64,000 nucleotides of DNA, from NCBI RefSeq assembly GCF_023101765.2, contig NC_064217.1, forward strand, positions 7,289,788-7,353,787. Reading direction: 5' to 3'. Below the pieces are notes generated by a model. It was not told the origin of the DNA and ran no database searches. It saw nothing but the letters and a program-made list of their open reading frames with translations. Positions within the stretch are counted from its first letter, which is position 1. Each line of letters begins with the position of its first letter. This DNA is from Spodoptera frugiperda (Eukaryota; Arthropoda; Insecta; Lepidoptera; Noctuidae). Positions 1 to 14,330 of this stretch are shown here, one piece after another. The position numbers and the translations under genes are program-made.

Positions 1-3000
1 GACAATGTCGCTGCGACCCGCAAATCTCCGTAGAAAGCTGAATTAAATCAAGCTGCCACTGTCGACCTAACAATGATATAAATGGTCACAAACACGTACC
101 AAATTTGATCATGCGGCGAATAAATTAAATGGGAACACAATCAAGGATTAAATTACTGCTTCATTCTGCCTCCCACACGAGCGGGCGTTGCGACACATGT
201 GCGACACATCGCTTGCAGCCGACCGATGCGTGTTATGTATGTAGGTGCCTTAACATATAATATTGTGGCACATTGTGCGGCTCCGCGACCGCATATAAAT
301 GCGCTGAGAGCAAATAAAACGGTGCTATAATTTCAAATCATACGGACAGAGAATGGGTGTGGACGGCGCTCTCATTGTGTGGAAATGATGTAACCGCTAT
401 TAAAAGTGTGGGCCGTATCCCTTGAATATTTCTTGCAACGAAGACGTCGTAGGGTCATATCGGTATTTTATATCTTACCGGAGACAATAGCATACATTTC
501 CAACAAGAAAACTGGCTCCGTACGTTAAGTGGTCGTGGGCCCGCATTTCAATATTCGCCCGATCTACCGGTATTGCTCTCTTGAACGATTATGTTATTAA
601 ATATTCCAAATCAAGATTGCCATCAATGATTTATGTGTCGAATAGACCTCTAATGATGGAGTGTATTATTAAAAATGCTTTGTTATTTCATTTCATATCA
701 TAAAGAAACTGATTTTTATGGACGGAGCCGTCCTATGTGACATATGAAACAACGACGATAAATTAAAAGCCTTTATGTAAAATAAAATGGCTACTTTTAT
801 AGCATACTAAAGCGTTTTAAAATTAGTCGTCTCAAGAAAATATTTGTTACTACTATAAAAATCCCAATTTATAAGATCTGTCATCCTCAGAATTCTATAC
901 TGATGAAATAATCTCAGATTATAACTGATTTATATCACTTCACTGTAGTAGTCACTAGTATACCGCCAACTAATACCAACAGGGGTTAAAGATATCGCGT
1001 ATAGAGTTCAATGAACCTTCGTGTTAAACTAACAATTAACTACTAATACCCAATCTATTTCGTATCAAATCCCAGTCACAAATTATACCCCCTGAGATAA
1101 AGACGTGTAAAGGATTACAAGAAACTAAAATGTTCTGTTTAGTTTCGAGAACCCTTTGGTTTAGATGTTCGAATTTCTAACTAAATTTGGAACATTTCGG
1201 AGCTCGTAAAATAATTCGTGCACACAATAAACAACGTGTGGGTGTAACAAAAATAACATTATTGTAGTAGAAACGTCAAGTCAATAGAATTTACAGTACG
1301 TTGACAATATCGCTTATGACAGCTTATGAATTCTGATTAATGCAATTTCTGTTAAACCAAATCAAATTTTTCTTCGAAATCCATCGAATACGAAGGACAT
1401 TCTTGTATCCGCGGGATAATATGATTCAATGTTATCCCTTTCCAACCAATGCCGTATTTTATGTCGCTATCCTTTTCGGGCCGAGGCTGTCGGTTTTTGT
1501 GAGTCTCAGAAGTTCCGTGGACCATGCGACAGATGTGCGCATGGTTGCGGTTGCTAACGAACCATGATTCAATCGGAATAATCTATAATATAAAATATCT
1601 TTGATTGTTTGACCGCTGCGTGCCTCTTTGACGTTCGTTTGACAAAGTAATTTTGATGACTGGTTTCATTCTTCATTCGTAATCTGACAAACAAGTCCTT
1701 TAATTTATTTGCTGTATCTTTATCTTGAACCATAAACAAATCGCAATATTTTATAGCAAATCGGGCGGAAACGTTGTAGATCAAGTCGCAGTCTTAGTTG
1801 TTGTTTTACAGACATAATGCATTCTTAGAACTCATTTCAGATAAAGCAAAGTATAATCAAGATTCAAGTTAGAAGGAAATCGTGTAGAATGCAGTCTCGA
1901 TGCAAGGACCGTTACGAAGCGATATCGGCACCGAATCCGATTGCCGCAATGCGAAAATTATCCGCAACCGTAGAGTACAGTGGAGGCGTAAAGAGGTCTC
2001 AGAAATGGTTATGTTTTGCTATGTATCTGATTTAAGTTGTGACGTGTCGTTTATACTGCTTACATTGAGTTAGATGCGATCAGTTTATTTCTATTTTATG
2101 GTTATTCCATGTCAAATATAACTGAAATAATGACAGGAAACTTCACTATTTTAGCGCTTACGTTGTTATTTTATTTACATTTGCTACATTCGTTGCGGTG
2201 ATATTATGAAAAACATTTTATTCGTGGAATGGTTTATTTTGTAACAGCTTTGCATTGCGTGAAAATAAATAACACAGAACTAATTAAATCGACACCATTA
2301 TTCGAATACCAAGAAGCATGTACATTAAAATTGTTAATTCCAAACACGAATATGTCAAATATTGATTTACATTGACTGTAAACTCATTTGATTTTATTTA
2401 ACATTGCATACCGCCTCTGCAGTTGAATAAAGCATTGTATTGCTCTATTAGATCATATTAGTATTATATTTTGTTCACGAACGTACTTATCGATCAGAAA
2501 CGTGAACCATAGATATATCATTAGTCCGAATGTACAGTTGCACGAAACACTTAGGCCGATCTCACAATCTAAAGGGCACTTCCTTTGATCTAAGCCACCG
2601 ATGAGAACGGTAACCATATCAAATCGAATATGATCTCTAATGAGATTAGCGCTACACTTTTTTCAAACAAACTGGGCCATGTTTTTTACGAGTGCGTTTA
2701 CGGTCGGCGGCATAACTTAAAATTATCAAAGAACATATTTCAAAAGCATAAAATAAGAAGAGCAATTAAAATGCTCATAACCGGCTAGTAAATGGCTGCA
2801 CAGAATAACAAATATTTATGTAGGCGGCCGAACAAACAGTAGCGTTAAAAGCAAAGACATGCGTTAATCCAAGACAAACAGGCTGAAAGAATTACAAGAG
2901 AGGGACACAAACACCATAAAGTCCTCTCTTTCCCGTAAGGTAAACATGAGTGCGTGAAGTGAGGTAATCCCTCCTAGGTGTAGCAGGGGCTATGTAGACC

Positions 3001-6000
3001 TATTAAGGCCGAGTACCTCCATTCAAAATGTAAATGGCTTACTTAGAAATTCTCTAGGAGATTAAGCTGCAATCTGCATGCGTATGGTAATTTTATACAC
3101 ATTGTCATTGGGTTACAATAAAACCGTTTATTTATAATATAGTGTCCAACACTATGTACCTACGTGAGTATTATTAATTCTGCATTTACATAAAGTTACT
3201 TGAAATGCGATAAAATTACAATAAATAATGTAGATGTGGTTAGAAAATTAAAACCCAGGAAGAATTTTATAAAAAAAGCATGGTGTTCCTCTTCGTTATT
3301 CTGCCCCTTAACGAACTAACATCCCGTGCGTCGCTAAGGTGGGCGTACATCAGACACTTAGGTACTCTAGTTTTGCCGCTAATTGTGACTCCACCTGTTT
3401 TAAGCTCTAGCGACTAGGAACAATCTTGTGTTAGCAAGTGCCTAGGGGAGGCATCAGCATGCACGTGTGTACATACCTTTATGAATCATTTATAGTATGC
3501 TTTCCTACATTGGCTCCTATGCGTGTGAATGTGACGTTCCATTGAACTTGACGTGATTTGCAAAATGGTATCTGATCGATTTGGTTTGAATTCGGAATAA
3601 CAATTGCGGGCTGCCAGGAAATCGCGATTATGTTGTTTTGTGATATTGGATTGCCAGATTAGAATTTAATTGCCAAGTCAGATGTCGTGAATAATTGGTA
3701 GAATATTATATTTCTCAAATAAATAGAACGTAAAACTTTGAAAACTGTAATGTTATTACTTTACACTGAATGGGCATTTAATTTTATGTAGTCTAAAGTC
3801 GTATGAAATTACGTACTCGTAACAGTCACATAAATGTCTCGAAACATGAAACGGGCTTAAATTTTCATACAATCCGAACTAAACGGTGGAATACTAAACA
3901 ATGAGTATTTATTACGGCTAACCGTGGGGACTCACAATACATACATAAAGTTCCCGCATTTACCTAGTTACTATAGGCAGATCTAACAAGACGAGAAAGC
4001 GTACCGTATACTCGGTAACTGGCTAACTTGCAGCCGCTTAATTTATAGCCAATTAAGTTAGTGTTAAGCTAAATAAACTGACATGAAGATAGCACAAGTA
4101 ACCGTAATACAAAATACTCGCCCTCAGACGCTTAGCACAACCAACAAGTTTGTGTAGGCTCCGCGCTTAATGCTAAATCGCTGTCGACAAACCAACATTT
4201 TAAATAGCCCGGTTTATCTACAACGAGCTTTGATATTGCGGCACTGATGACAAGAACACGACTATTTGATTTATAATATTAACCACTGAGCTAGAAAGTG
4301 CCCCTTGGTATTACAGCTGTAGGCTTGTCTTTCATTATTGCTTATTGAATCGGCTTCCAAATGAGGATTAATAAGGATTTATGGTCGCAGAAACAGAATG
4401 AAATTTCCCATTGCAAAGTCGATTAAATATAGTTCATTTACTATTCATCTGTCGCGGTTCGCATTTGTTCTTCAATCTATTGAATAGCGATTTACTTCGC
4501 ACAGCGCGTATTGCCGTCAGGTACGTGGCACCCAACTTCTCGAGCACCCCTTAAAATCATTTTACGTACAAACTTTTGAAATGACAAAGTTCTTAAAATG
4601 GTAAGTAAAAACTGAACTAAAGAAGCCAGATGCTGCAGACAGTTGGAAACAACTGGCCGGAGTTGCTTTATAAAAAGTTAGCTTTTAAAACCCTCGCTAT
4701 AAATCAATAGAAAGGAGTTCAGAGGAAGTGGAAGCGCAACGCGGATATTTACGGTGATAGTACACTCGTTCTACATCCAACGCGATAAATCTTTGGGCCA
4801 GCACGCTTTGTAGCCCGACTTTATGGAAGTGCTAATCACTAATGTAATAGAACACGGTGTCTTACAAACTTCACTCGACGATACGACGACCGAGTCAACA
4901 ATATCCGAGTGCTTTTTCTATCCACTCCAATTCCAGTTTAAAAACATTCGAATGTAAATCCAGTCCACCGCATTGTTTACTTGTAGAGCACTTTTCTTAA
5001 AAACTGTTTTAGAAATTGGAACGGTTTCTTTTCCTTTTATCGCGAATCTGGAGCTACGTAACGGTTTGATGCCAGAAAAGCGAATAAAAGCAGACGTTCG
5101 CCGGTATCGTAACATTTATTCACAATATCATAATATTATTCTTTACGAGAAGAAAAAACGGCCGAGACCTGTCCATTGTATGCTCGGAATTACGTAAAGA
5201 TACTAAAGAAAGGGTAAGATTTTTTTTTATAAGATAAAATCGTCACGCTTCGATTGGTATCCAATTTACTTAGGAGAGGCCGCGGTCCGATGCTACCTGA
5301 CGCTTTGTCGCGTGGTCACGCCAGCCGAGGCCCGAACCGTTTGTAAACGTAATAGCTTCTTATTTATGTTGGTACTTTCGAATTAAAATATTCGAGAGAC
5401 GATATCTTGGTCTACAAAAACTACTATAAGATAACTTTGATGAGAATAAATTGGATTGCGTCCGCGACCGGGCGGTTGAACTTAATAGAAATACAGGTGA
5501 GGCTTTGAGTTAAATGTCAAATGAGTTGCGTCACGGACATGTAACCTCGCTTATGTAAGTAAGAGCTGAGTACATTAGGCTCTCAGCCGTACAAATATAA
5601 GCTTAGTAAAGCTTGTCATTAAGTAAAAGATCTTAAACACAACTCACGTTCAGTTTCAGTCCATTTCGCTAATTATGTTACGTAACTATTTCTTTGCGTA
5701 TTTTGAGGTGCGAGGGCTCAAGCAAGGCCATGAAAGTGATGTTATTACCTAATTGGAGAAAAAAATGTTTGATTAAGTATTTTGTGTAGATTAATTTAGA
5801 AGTAGCTAAAATACTCAATTTAAGAGGCTAAATACTTAACCTTTTAAGTCGTAGTCCAGTTATTAACTTAATATTATAAACAATGCTTGCTTTTAAATTC
5901 TTAAATGAAAACCTACAAAAACATTTGTAATGTAAACACAAAACTTCCAAACCTTTGTCGAGATCCGCAAGACATCGCAATAACTGCGCATATAATTAGC

Positions 6001-6400
6001 GAAACAATACAATTTCTTTTCGAACAATTTTCATAAATATCGGACAAAGGCTTTTGAGAGTTTCCTTGAGAACATTAGGGGAAACAAAAGAGAGAAAAAA
6101 AGATTATCTACTTACCGAGTCTGACTAGCCACTTAGAGCATAAACGGTACTTAAATCAGCAAAAACAAAAGCCGACTAAGTAAATGCTTTTGCCTAGTGC
6201 CAGCACTTTGTACTTGTGTATCCTATTCTTATCTATGTCTGGACTAACTTTATCTAAGTAATACGAACAGGATTTAGGTGTAGCCTTCTTTTAGTTGGGC
6301 TAGATAAAATGTGGTGCAATTATCATAAATAATGGTTTCAGTACTGATATCTGGGGCTAAAGCTTTTACATACACATTATTTTTGCACTTAGTCTTCGTA
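1..6400. other. AT-rich unique DNA, no gene seen
   Basis: No convincing coding exon, RNA gene or recognised transposon is visible here; open frames are under about 75 codons with AT-driven composition. Small features are a 9-base direct repeat GCGACACAT at 190-198 and 201-209, and a short GC-richer patch at about 5260-5345. I read this as intergenic or intronic DNA. Short or strongly diverged exons could be missed by eye. Confidence 0.6.
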
Positions 6401-6872
6401 AAATTACGTACTCAAGTTTACTTTTTTTATTAATTTATACGAAGTATGTACTGTCCCCATAAAATCCTCTAAGCTAAACGCGATATCATGGTATACATCA
6501 GCTCCTGACTCCTCGTGAACTCTATCAGAGATCTGCGCTTGGCAGACAGCCTGACACGCTCTCACTAGATACCGGGAATGAAAAATCACCTTTCAGATGC
6601 TGACCTACATCAAGTAAACTTCTCTTAACAATTTGAGAATATTTATTTACTTAATACTAAACCTTATAACTATATTGATACTTTAGAAAGACAACATTTA
6701 TGTTCAAAAATGCACTTTAACGTCTGATGAATAGAATACAATTTGCAATACCTTAAGTATCTTCATAGTGTAATAATGAAACTTCTGCTTAGACATAGGT
6801 GTTTCTACGTTGCATCACAATCACAGCACTCGGTTCACTTTCATCCTGTCGCCATCTATGTCCAGTCATAAG

Positions 6873-6886
6873 GTTATCTAGATAAC
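6873..6886. promoter_or_regulatory. Palindromic double GATA-type site
   Basis: The 14 bases GTTATCTAGATAAC form a perfect palindrome that places a TTATC and a GATAA core back to back. GATA factors bind WGATAR. Palindromic pairs occur by chance in AT-rich DNA, so a regulatory role is only a suggestion. Confidence 0.2.
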
Positions 6887-7883
6887 TATTACTTAATGCT
6901 ATGCCTGTGTTGTTTGCTAAGTCTAAGCTAGCATTACGTGTTGTGAATGAGCCAATGAAACTCTTGTTACGAAAGAGTGTATTACAGAGAAGACCAATCA
7001 GAGTGACATCGTTTCAATACTACTCCTGTTAAAAAAAAACAAATATCTTTATTGCTAGTGCTAATGGAAGCCTGCAGGGACCTTTTATTATTACGATTTA
7101 AACCCCACTTAGTATTACAAGAGAAAAAGAAATGTACATACAATTATCTCACAGTAAATTCAGCCATGTCAATTATCGAACCACTTAACACTGGCCATAA
7201 AAATTAAAATGATAGCCATGTGTTTCTGTGGCGACCTCTTTGGACAATAACGTAACTGTCTCAAGTCTACATAACAGTCACATTACGAGTCCAAGTTAAT
7301 GTTACCATAAAAATAAGTGAACCTCCTAATACAAGCATGAAAAGGCTTTATTGTTAAACATGAACCCTAATCGAGTGTTTAACAGTTAAAACTTAAACGT
7401 GTCAGTTAAAGTTTCCGTTACATGTCATGTTTTTTGTCTAAATTGGTTTCCTGTTATAACAAGCCATTGACATTGCTGTTCGGTATTAAAAATAAACAGA
7501 TACAGATACTTCGTGGCGGTGTGCATTAAAATAATTTGATTGTGTGAGTTTTGAATGTCTGTTTTGTTCATGTTTATGATCTACTGAAAGAGGTCTTTAA
7601 CTACGTTACAGGGTTTAATATACAAATTATTGATTTAGGAATTATTGTTAGTTTTAGATAAACTTTAGATTTTTAAGCTTACTAAATAGTGATATGGCCT
7701 TTCCTATAACCAAGTGTATGCTAAGCTTTTCTTATCTAAACTGAATTATTATATAACCAAACTTGATGGTAATTACCGTTGTGGATTGACACAAAAATAT
7801 GCACCTATTTATTCAAATAATGTACAAAATATAATTTAATAAGTATAAATTTAAAAGTAGGTATAACAGAATACATGAGATGG

Positions 7884-7906
7884 TTACAATCTGAAACAGA
7901 TTGTAA
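7884..7906. repeat. Perfect 10-bp hairpin
   Basis: Arms TTACAATCTG (7884-7893) and CAGATTGTAA (7897-7906) are exact reverse complements with a 3-base AAA loop. No other element or gene is attached, and the stem is too short for a microRNA precursor. Confidence 0.6.
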
Positions 7907-10900
7907 AAGTCGACACAGGCTGAGGGTCACTGTTGCAAGTAAATGGGTGGTAAGTTGGCAACCCGCCATAACCCAGTTATATAAATTTTAACCCACCGTA
8001 TTTGTCTTAAATGTGCTTGCTTGTATATTTTGGCTCCGTAGTTGTTTTTCGTGTAATTAGTTTAATCTTTCGTACCTATATTCTTTCAAATAGTTCTTTT
8101 AAACATGCACCAGTAATTTTATTTAAACGGTCCACCGCTAATAGTTACTTAGAAACAATCATCGCGAAATTATTAAAAAGTAAATTGTAACAGAGAAACT
8201 AATAATATACAATTTAACGAGAGAACGTAAAGCAAAGACAATCCATTTAAGGCGGAGATATAAAATCGTTTAATTTTATCTGCTTACTTAAGGCCAAGAT
8301 AAGGATAAGTGAACACACTGGCTCCGCAATTTATTACACTTTACAAAACCAATATAATCTTACTCCTGCAATTTTGTCTTGCATTATTTGCTGCTAATAA
8401 ACCTTCAATATTATCTTTGAATAAATGTCAAAGTGCCATAAAGTAGGTTTCATAAATTATGGACTAATAAATCTGAATAGCGCTTCGATGCCGTATCGAG
8501 TCAGGATATTCACTGTGATATGGAGGTAAAGTCAGCTTTCTTAGATAAGTCGAGCTCAGTGCAACGCCGGCTCAGCTTGACAAATGGTGCTGTGACGTCA
8601 CTACTACGTCTCGAGTTACAGAAGACAGCGATATTGAACGATCCCATACCTCTACAGGGAAAATTCGAGATTTATTGGTGTTATGAGAAACGAAAGGAAG
8701 ATTTATATTGGAAAACTTGTTGCTAGATTAAAATTTCGTTGTTCTGATTGATTGGCTGCAAAATCGAGTGGAAGACACACAGCGTTTGTAAATGAAAACA
8801 AAAATATAATAAATGTTACAAACGTGTGATGTTTTACTTCGACAAAGTAAATTGAATGGTTGGAATTTAAAAAATGGTAAACAATAAAAACGCGAGATCT
8901 CAATGAAGCCATTAAGAACATTTAGCGACGTTCTATACAGATCGTAAACTACATCAGGTATCGTGCTTAGAATTTTAATAGAGCATTTTAATATAGTTCA
9001 CAAACGGCAATAAAAATCACATAAACAGTTAACGATTGACCCACTAGGAGGTCCGCCACACCGATGGTATAAAAACCGTCCAGTCTGTGAAGACCTTCCG
9101 AACCAACATTGTTTTGTGTACAATGTCTTTTGCGTAAGGAAGATCTTTATAAAATGGTTGCAGTAAACCACTCGATGTATCAGATGTAGATGGGACTAAA
9201 GATAACGTCTATCATACTGTATGAAATATCGGAGAATTAATTATTAACAGACGTAATGCGATTAGCTATCGCGCATTCTCGCGGTAGCCATTGTAATCTG
9301 ACTACTGAGAGGAGATTAAAAGAAAATTCCACAAGGGGAAATGTTTTGACATTATTTTGCACATCAGAGGTACTGCTTATGCAAAACGATTTTATGAAAT
9401 GGTGTTTTAATGGATTGCCTTTGTATAACCACATAAATAAACTTAAAATATTTTTCAACAAAGTAATTTTCTTTCAACCATATCACCGGTTAATGATTCT
9501 AATCTAATTTCGCAATTTCTGGCAAGAGTTGATGGCACCAACTCAAAAACAACTAAGTATCTGATGGTCTCCAACTGTGCGGATATTCGGTCTACCGCGC
9601 TTACTACCGCGAACTCTTTTATCCGACTACAATAGGCTCTAAAATGTTAATAAAAAAAAACTGTATCAATATAACCGCTGTTCATTGACAACTTTTCCAC
9701 CAATTTACCTTATTTATCTGGATATTTGTGCGTAGTGTGAAAGCCAATTAGAAAGGAAGTGCATCGGTCGCTCGTTCGCGAACAATAGCTTTGGCGGCCA
9801 CTGGACACGTTCCATTACATGCCCACAATGGACAAATTATAAACAGTCCACTTGCCTCAATACAGGACACATCACTTCCTCTACCTATTGTCAGTTTTCT
9901 ATACAATAACTTTTATTGAAATGACGCTAGAACGTGTCTTTTGCTAACATTCTATAGAGACGATTTATTTTTGTGAACGCGATTGTATTGTAGCAATAGC
10001 TACGTACGATTTCCGCTCTATAAAAGGTTCCGATATACAAGGAATCTCCGAATACCTTATCACAAAGAGTTTTTATTTCTGACTTGTGTCAGTTACTTAT
10101 AATTGATGCCCATTCATGAATGCGGTTACTAACTTACGACTTGTGATGAATGGTGAGGAAGTTTCCAAATTACCTGCAACAAGAATACAATATTTATTAG
10201 CTATTTATAGGAAATTGGCAGATGTATTGAATATAATTATAGGAGGATACGGTAAAGAAGATTTGTATAGAGCATAAAAATCAATGAAATTCTTTGTATC
10301 GTTTGTACTTTTATCGTTTCAAGGTTCTTATAATATTGTTCCTAATTTTAGATTCTATGTTACTTAGTCTACTTTATAATATTCTAAAGGGAATACTCTT
10401 AGGTAAAGGGTAAGCATCAAAGGACACCGGAGGGTCGGTATGCCTTTACAGACCCTTTGTTCCCTGAACTACACTTAACCTAAGGAGAACTGTTGTAAAA
10501 TCCGGATCGAAATTTCTGGAAACTGTATGAAAAAGATTAATTTTAAAAGTCTAAATCTAGGCTATAAAAAGAGGCAATTTATATCTATCGTTCATGTGAG
10601 CCGCACAAAAACTAGTGCTGTCATATAATGCTATCCATTTAGAAGACTGAACTCTGACAGACTGATTTGATTCGATAGATAATACATTTATATTGGAACT
10701 GATTCCTTTATGATTGATGCATTCCGGTCCATCAGAATTCGAAGGAAAGAACTGAGAGATAAATCTTAATACAAAGATTATCTTATGCCGCTGGTAATAG
10801 GACTTAGATTCCGAAGTCTGATAAATTCAATGTATGCCGATTTATATCAATTACGTGCGACTGATTTAGTTTCTCGATTAAATTAAGTTGTATCTTGTTT

Positions 10901-13900
10901 TGCTGCCGTATTTAAAGTTTACCCTGCCTAGGGCAAAAGGCGTGTGTAATAAATATCCTATCCTAATATATTATTCTAAGTGTCTGTTTGTATAGTATTC
11001 GATTATGTGTTCTTGAATTAATATTTTAACTAGTTTATTGATCGCAATAACTAATAACTTTATTATGATAGGTACACTGATATTGACTTTATTTGGTAAG
11101 AATTTAAGATACAATTTAGATAAATTGTAATGATATGACAATGACATACATAGATATGTATAGCTTTGTTTCTAATTTGAATTAATTTCTGAATTGTTGA
11201 ATTAAAAATTACCTAACATACTGTTAGAAAAGTTTGAAAAAGGCACTTAGCAAAACTATTTTCACAAATATTTCTCCAAGCACACAATTATAGCATACAA
11301 AAGATGCTACTGATATTACAAAAGGAAGAGATGCCTCAAAGCACATTGACGTTAGAACATAGACAGTTGCTCCACATAAAGTAGAAGCAACACTTGAACT
11401 GGTTATTGAAGCCACATGTAAAGAAGCTCATCTTGTTTAAATACATACTCTAGCGGTAAGCGGCGAACACATCCGTTGTGGGTATTAGCAAACACATTTC
11501 CTTTAATTAGAATGTACGTTCTACAGTTTGCAATCTAGACTAAAAGGTTATTGTTGAACGAAATTGAAATTGTACCAACAAAACTATTCAACATGTACCG
11601 GCAAAATGATATACCGAAATGGTAGATTTATTTAATTATATTATCGACCTTATTACATATTTAATACAGTTGAATCTGTACTAACTCGCATGACAATACA
11701 AAATATTCATGCTCCAATTTATAAAGACGATTCTTCAGTCCACATCACATTCTTCATCGATTAGACGTATCATTAGCAGCTGCTGTCAAAAATTGAAGGC
11801 AAAATATCATACAGCTATTTGATTCCTTTACAAACACGACCCTTTGTCATTATTAGCATGGGTACCATATTTTATGGGTACTATAACCACAAAAAAAAAT
11901 AAAGATGAATAGAAGAATTTTCGAAGGAAGGTCGTTCGCAATATTTCGAGTAAATAGTCAAATATAAAGATGTTCAGCCAAATGTGTAAGTTTTAAACGA
12001 GGAAGGAAAGATAAACGATTATAAAAATTGTATAATACCAATCGTTATCTTTAATTTCATAAACTGAGTTTATTACAAAGAGAATTTTGTTGGTCCAGTA
12101 GGCAGTAGTGCATAATATGGTAGGTGACATTTTTTATTTTAATGTCCCTCTTATTATTTTAAAATATTAGACGTGTATTTTTTTTCTTACGGATACAAAT
12201 ACTTTTGAAGATATATCAATTTGAAATATCGCGTAACGTCACTTCTATGTACATTTTATACGTAAAAATGATGTATTTACTTCCACTTCTAAACTTTGAT
12301 TCGTTATATCAAAGTATAAAAAAATACGTGTCTAATATTTTCATACCCCGTCATCATCCCTATCATTAAAGTATGAGGTTGATTTTCACAATAGATTAGA
12401 TATAAAACAATAATATTGACATTTCGGTATCAACAAACGGAGGAACTTTTACATAAACGGGAGTCCACATTCTCTAATCAGTATCTACACCACTTTGCTA
12501 CTTTAGTAGAGTAGTTACAAGTAACTTTGTCTTAGACGTAGCTTGTTATAGCGTATATGTTAGACTATTAGTACTCATTTGCAGTATGAACACTGAACAG
12601 GGCTTGTACAGGTCACTGCACTGATCTACCGTTATCTTAGTTCTCCATTCTAACACTGGTTATGGGATTAGGATTATTGAATTAGATATGAAGTATTGTC
12701 AGAGAGCGTGCCCTTTGTTATGAGTAAATTGCAATTTCCTTTGTCTGTTCGTCTCTACCGTGAAGATTATGAACTATGCAAAAAGGGATTTGAGGGATTA
12801 TTTTGTTTGTTAGTTTATGTTTTTTTTTCAAATCCTTTTAACAAACCGTTTACAAGTTTAGAGTCTCATTGATTGGATGGTAAAAAAAATGTTATTCAGT
12901 TTTGTAGGTCGGCACTTGCCAGTTTTGGACAATATTTATTTGTTATTGTGTTTGTAAGCGATATAATAATGAGGTAAATCAAAGCTTACATATTTTTCTA
13001 TTGAAACTTTCATTTAGAATTTGATTTATGTTTATCAAAGGAACGAATTTCTCAAACTACGTCACGGACCAAAGATCAGTAAACAATAAAAAGAAAACTA
13101 TAGATATATTTCTAATTACAATTATCTTAACTATAAAGCAAATTGCTTTGTTAAAGTGATTGATGATCCCAATAATACATATCTAATGACCACGGTACAC
13201 CTTCTGAACAAATATTTAGTTGCAAGGAAATTTGACAGCAATGATGTATGGGCTCGCTACTTATTATTGTAGCTTTGTTTTATTGCTCTGTCTCGTTTTA
13301 TTTCTATTAAAAAGAAAGGGACGGATTTATTTTATGTTCATTTAAAAACGCATGAGTACATTTCTCTTCGTTTTATTTATCTTGAATCATTTATTTATCA
13401 TGAATATCTTGAGTGATCCGTTAGTCTGATGGTCTGTAGGTACTGCTAGCTAAGAGGTAGGTAAAGGTACGTAGAGTAAGCAACACTCAAATATACAATA
13501 CCACAACTAACGATAAATTCATAGTCTATATAACATAATAGAAAATGTTTACTGTGGTAGTAATATAATTATGTAGTTACTACACCTTTATATACTACTG
13601 TCGCGAAATAGAGATGTCATACTAAAATAATATTACCAATCTAAATCAATTTTTAACAAAATTCATTTAGCTAGATATACGAATATTCCAGGTCTCATTA
13701 TTCCTTCAAAAATGCCAAGCGCAAAAAACGTCTCTCATTAATTAAAAATTGGCTAACCAAATATTAACCTAATGAACTTTTTATATAAAAATCAATGGTC
13801 AATTGTGCGTTTAACCGCAAAGATTCTAATGAGAAGATTAATCACAAAATAAACTATCGCAGACGCATTGTAACGTCTGTTTTTTGTCCACGAAACGTAA

Positions 13901-14050
13901 CAATGACCAGTGATCAGTAGATGCCAGATCTTTTTGTATGCCATCATTTATCATTACGCCAGTAGTAAGCAGACTTTACTCATGAATTCCACATTTTCCA
14001 AACGTTACATAATCAGAAAGAATATTTATTTAATTAACAAATTATGTCAT

Positions 14051-14330
14051 GATTGCCTCGTTGGTCAAGTGGTCGCAAGTGCGATTGCCGGACAAGGGGC
14101 CTCACGGGTCTGCCAAAGTATTACAGAGCATTTTTCGGTTTTTCGAAAATTTCTCAGTATTAAGCATGGAGTCTGGAATTGTGCCTATTATATTATGGCA
14201 ATAACATGGGAGTTATAACACAAATGGTGAAAAGTGGGTATACCTATTATGTATAGCGGCATTACGTGCCGTAATGTGCACCTCTGCCTACTCCTTCGGG
14301 GATAAAATGCGTGACGTTGTTGTTGTTGTC
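14051..14330 (+). mobile_element. tRNA-derived SINE, near full length, B box deleted
   Basis: The head, from GATTGCCTCGTTGGTCAAGT, is tRNA-like with an A box at TGGTCAAGTGG. The body has the block TTTTTCGGTTTTTCGAAAAT, then ACAAATGGTGAAAAGTGGGT, and ends in TAAAATGCGTGACGTTG followed by a short (GTT)n tail. I recognise this arrangement as a SINE abundant in noctuid-type moths. The segment where the second pol III box (GGTTCGATTCC-like) should lie is missing: GGGGCCTCACGGGTCTGCC runs straight into the body. The copy therefore looks unable to use its internal promoter. The 6-mer TGTCAT occurs just before the head (14045-14050) and at the tail (14327-14332) and may be a short target-site duplication. 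Two truncated tails of the same family lie at 39724 and 42989. Confidence 0.85.

Larger units (their letters stand above)
6401..14050. other. AT-rich unique DNA with small palindromes, no gene seen
   Basis: No supported gene. Visible structure is a 14-base palindrome made of two opposed GATA-factor-type sites (6873-6886), a 10-bp perfect hairpin (7884-7906) and a TGACGTCA cyclic-AMP-response-type site (8593-8600). Open frames such as 9256-9507 and 11224-11415 (minus) match no family I know and lack clear splice context. Confidence 0.6.

Noticed and set aside
6404..6589. Minus-strand frame with RACQAVCQAQ, faintly like the Cys motif at 26604
   Set aside because: No signal peptide, no convincing acceptor or donor at suitable places, and the likeness is only two cysteines.
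13910..14218. 102-codon open frame
   Set aside because: Its second half is the tRNA-derived SINE; the frame is an accident of the insertion.
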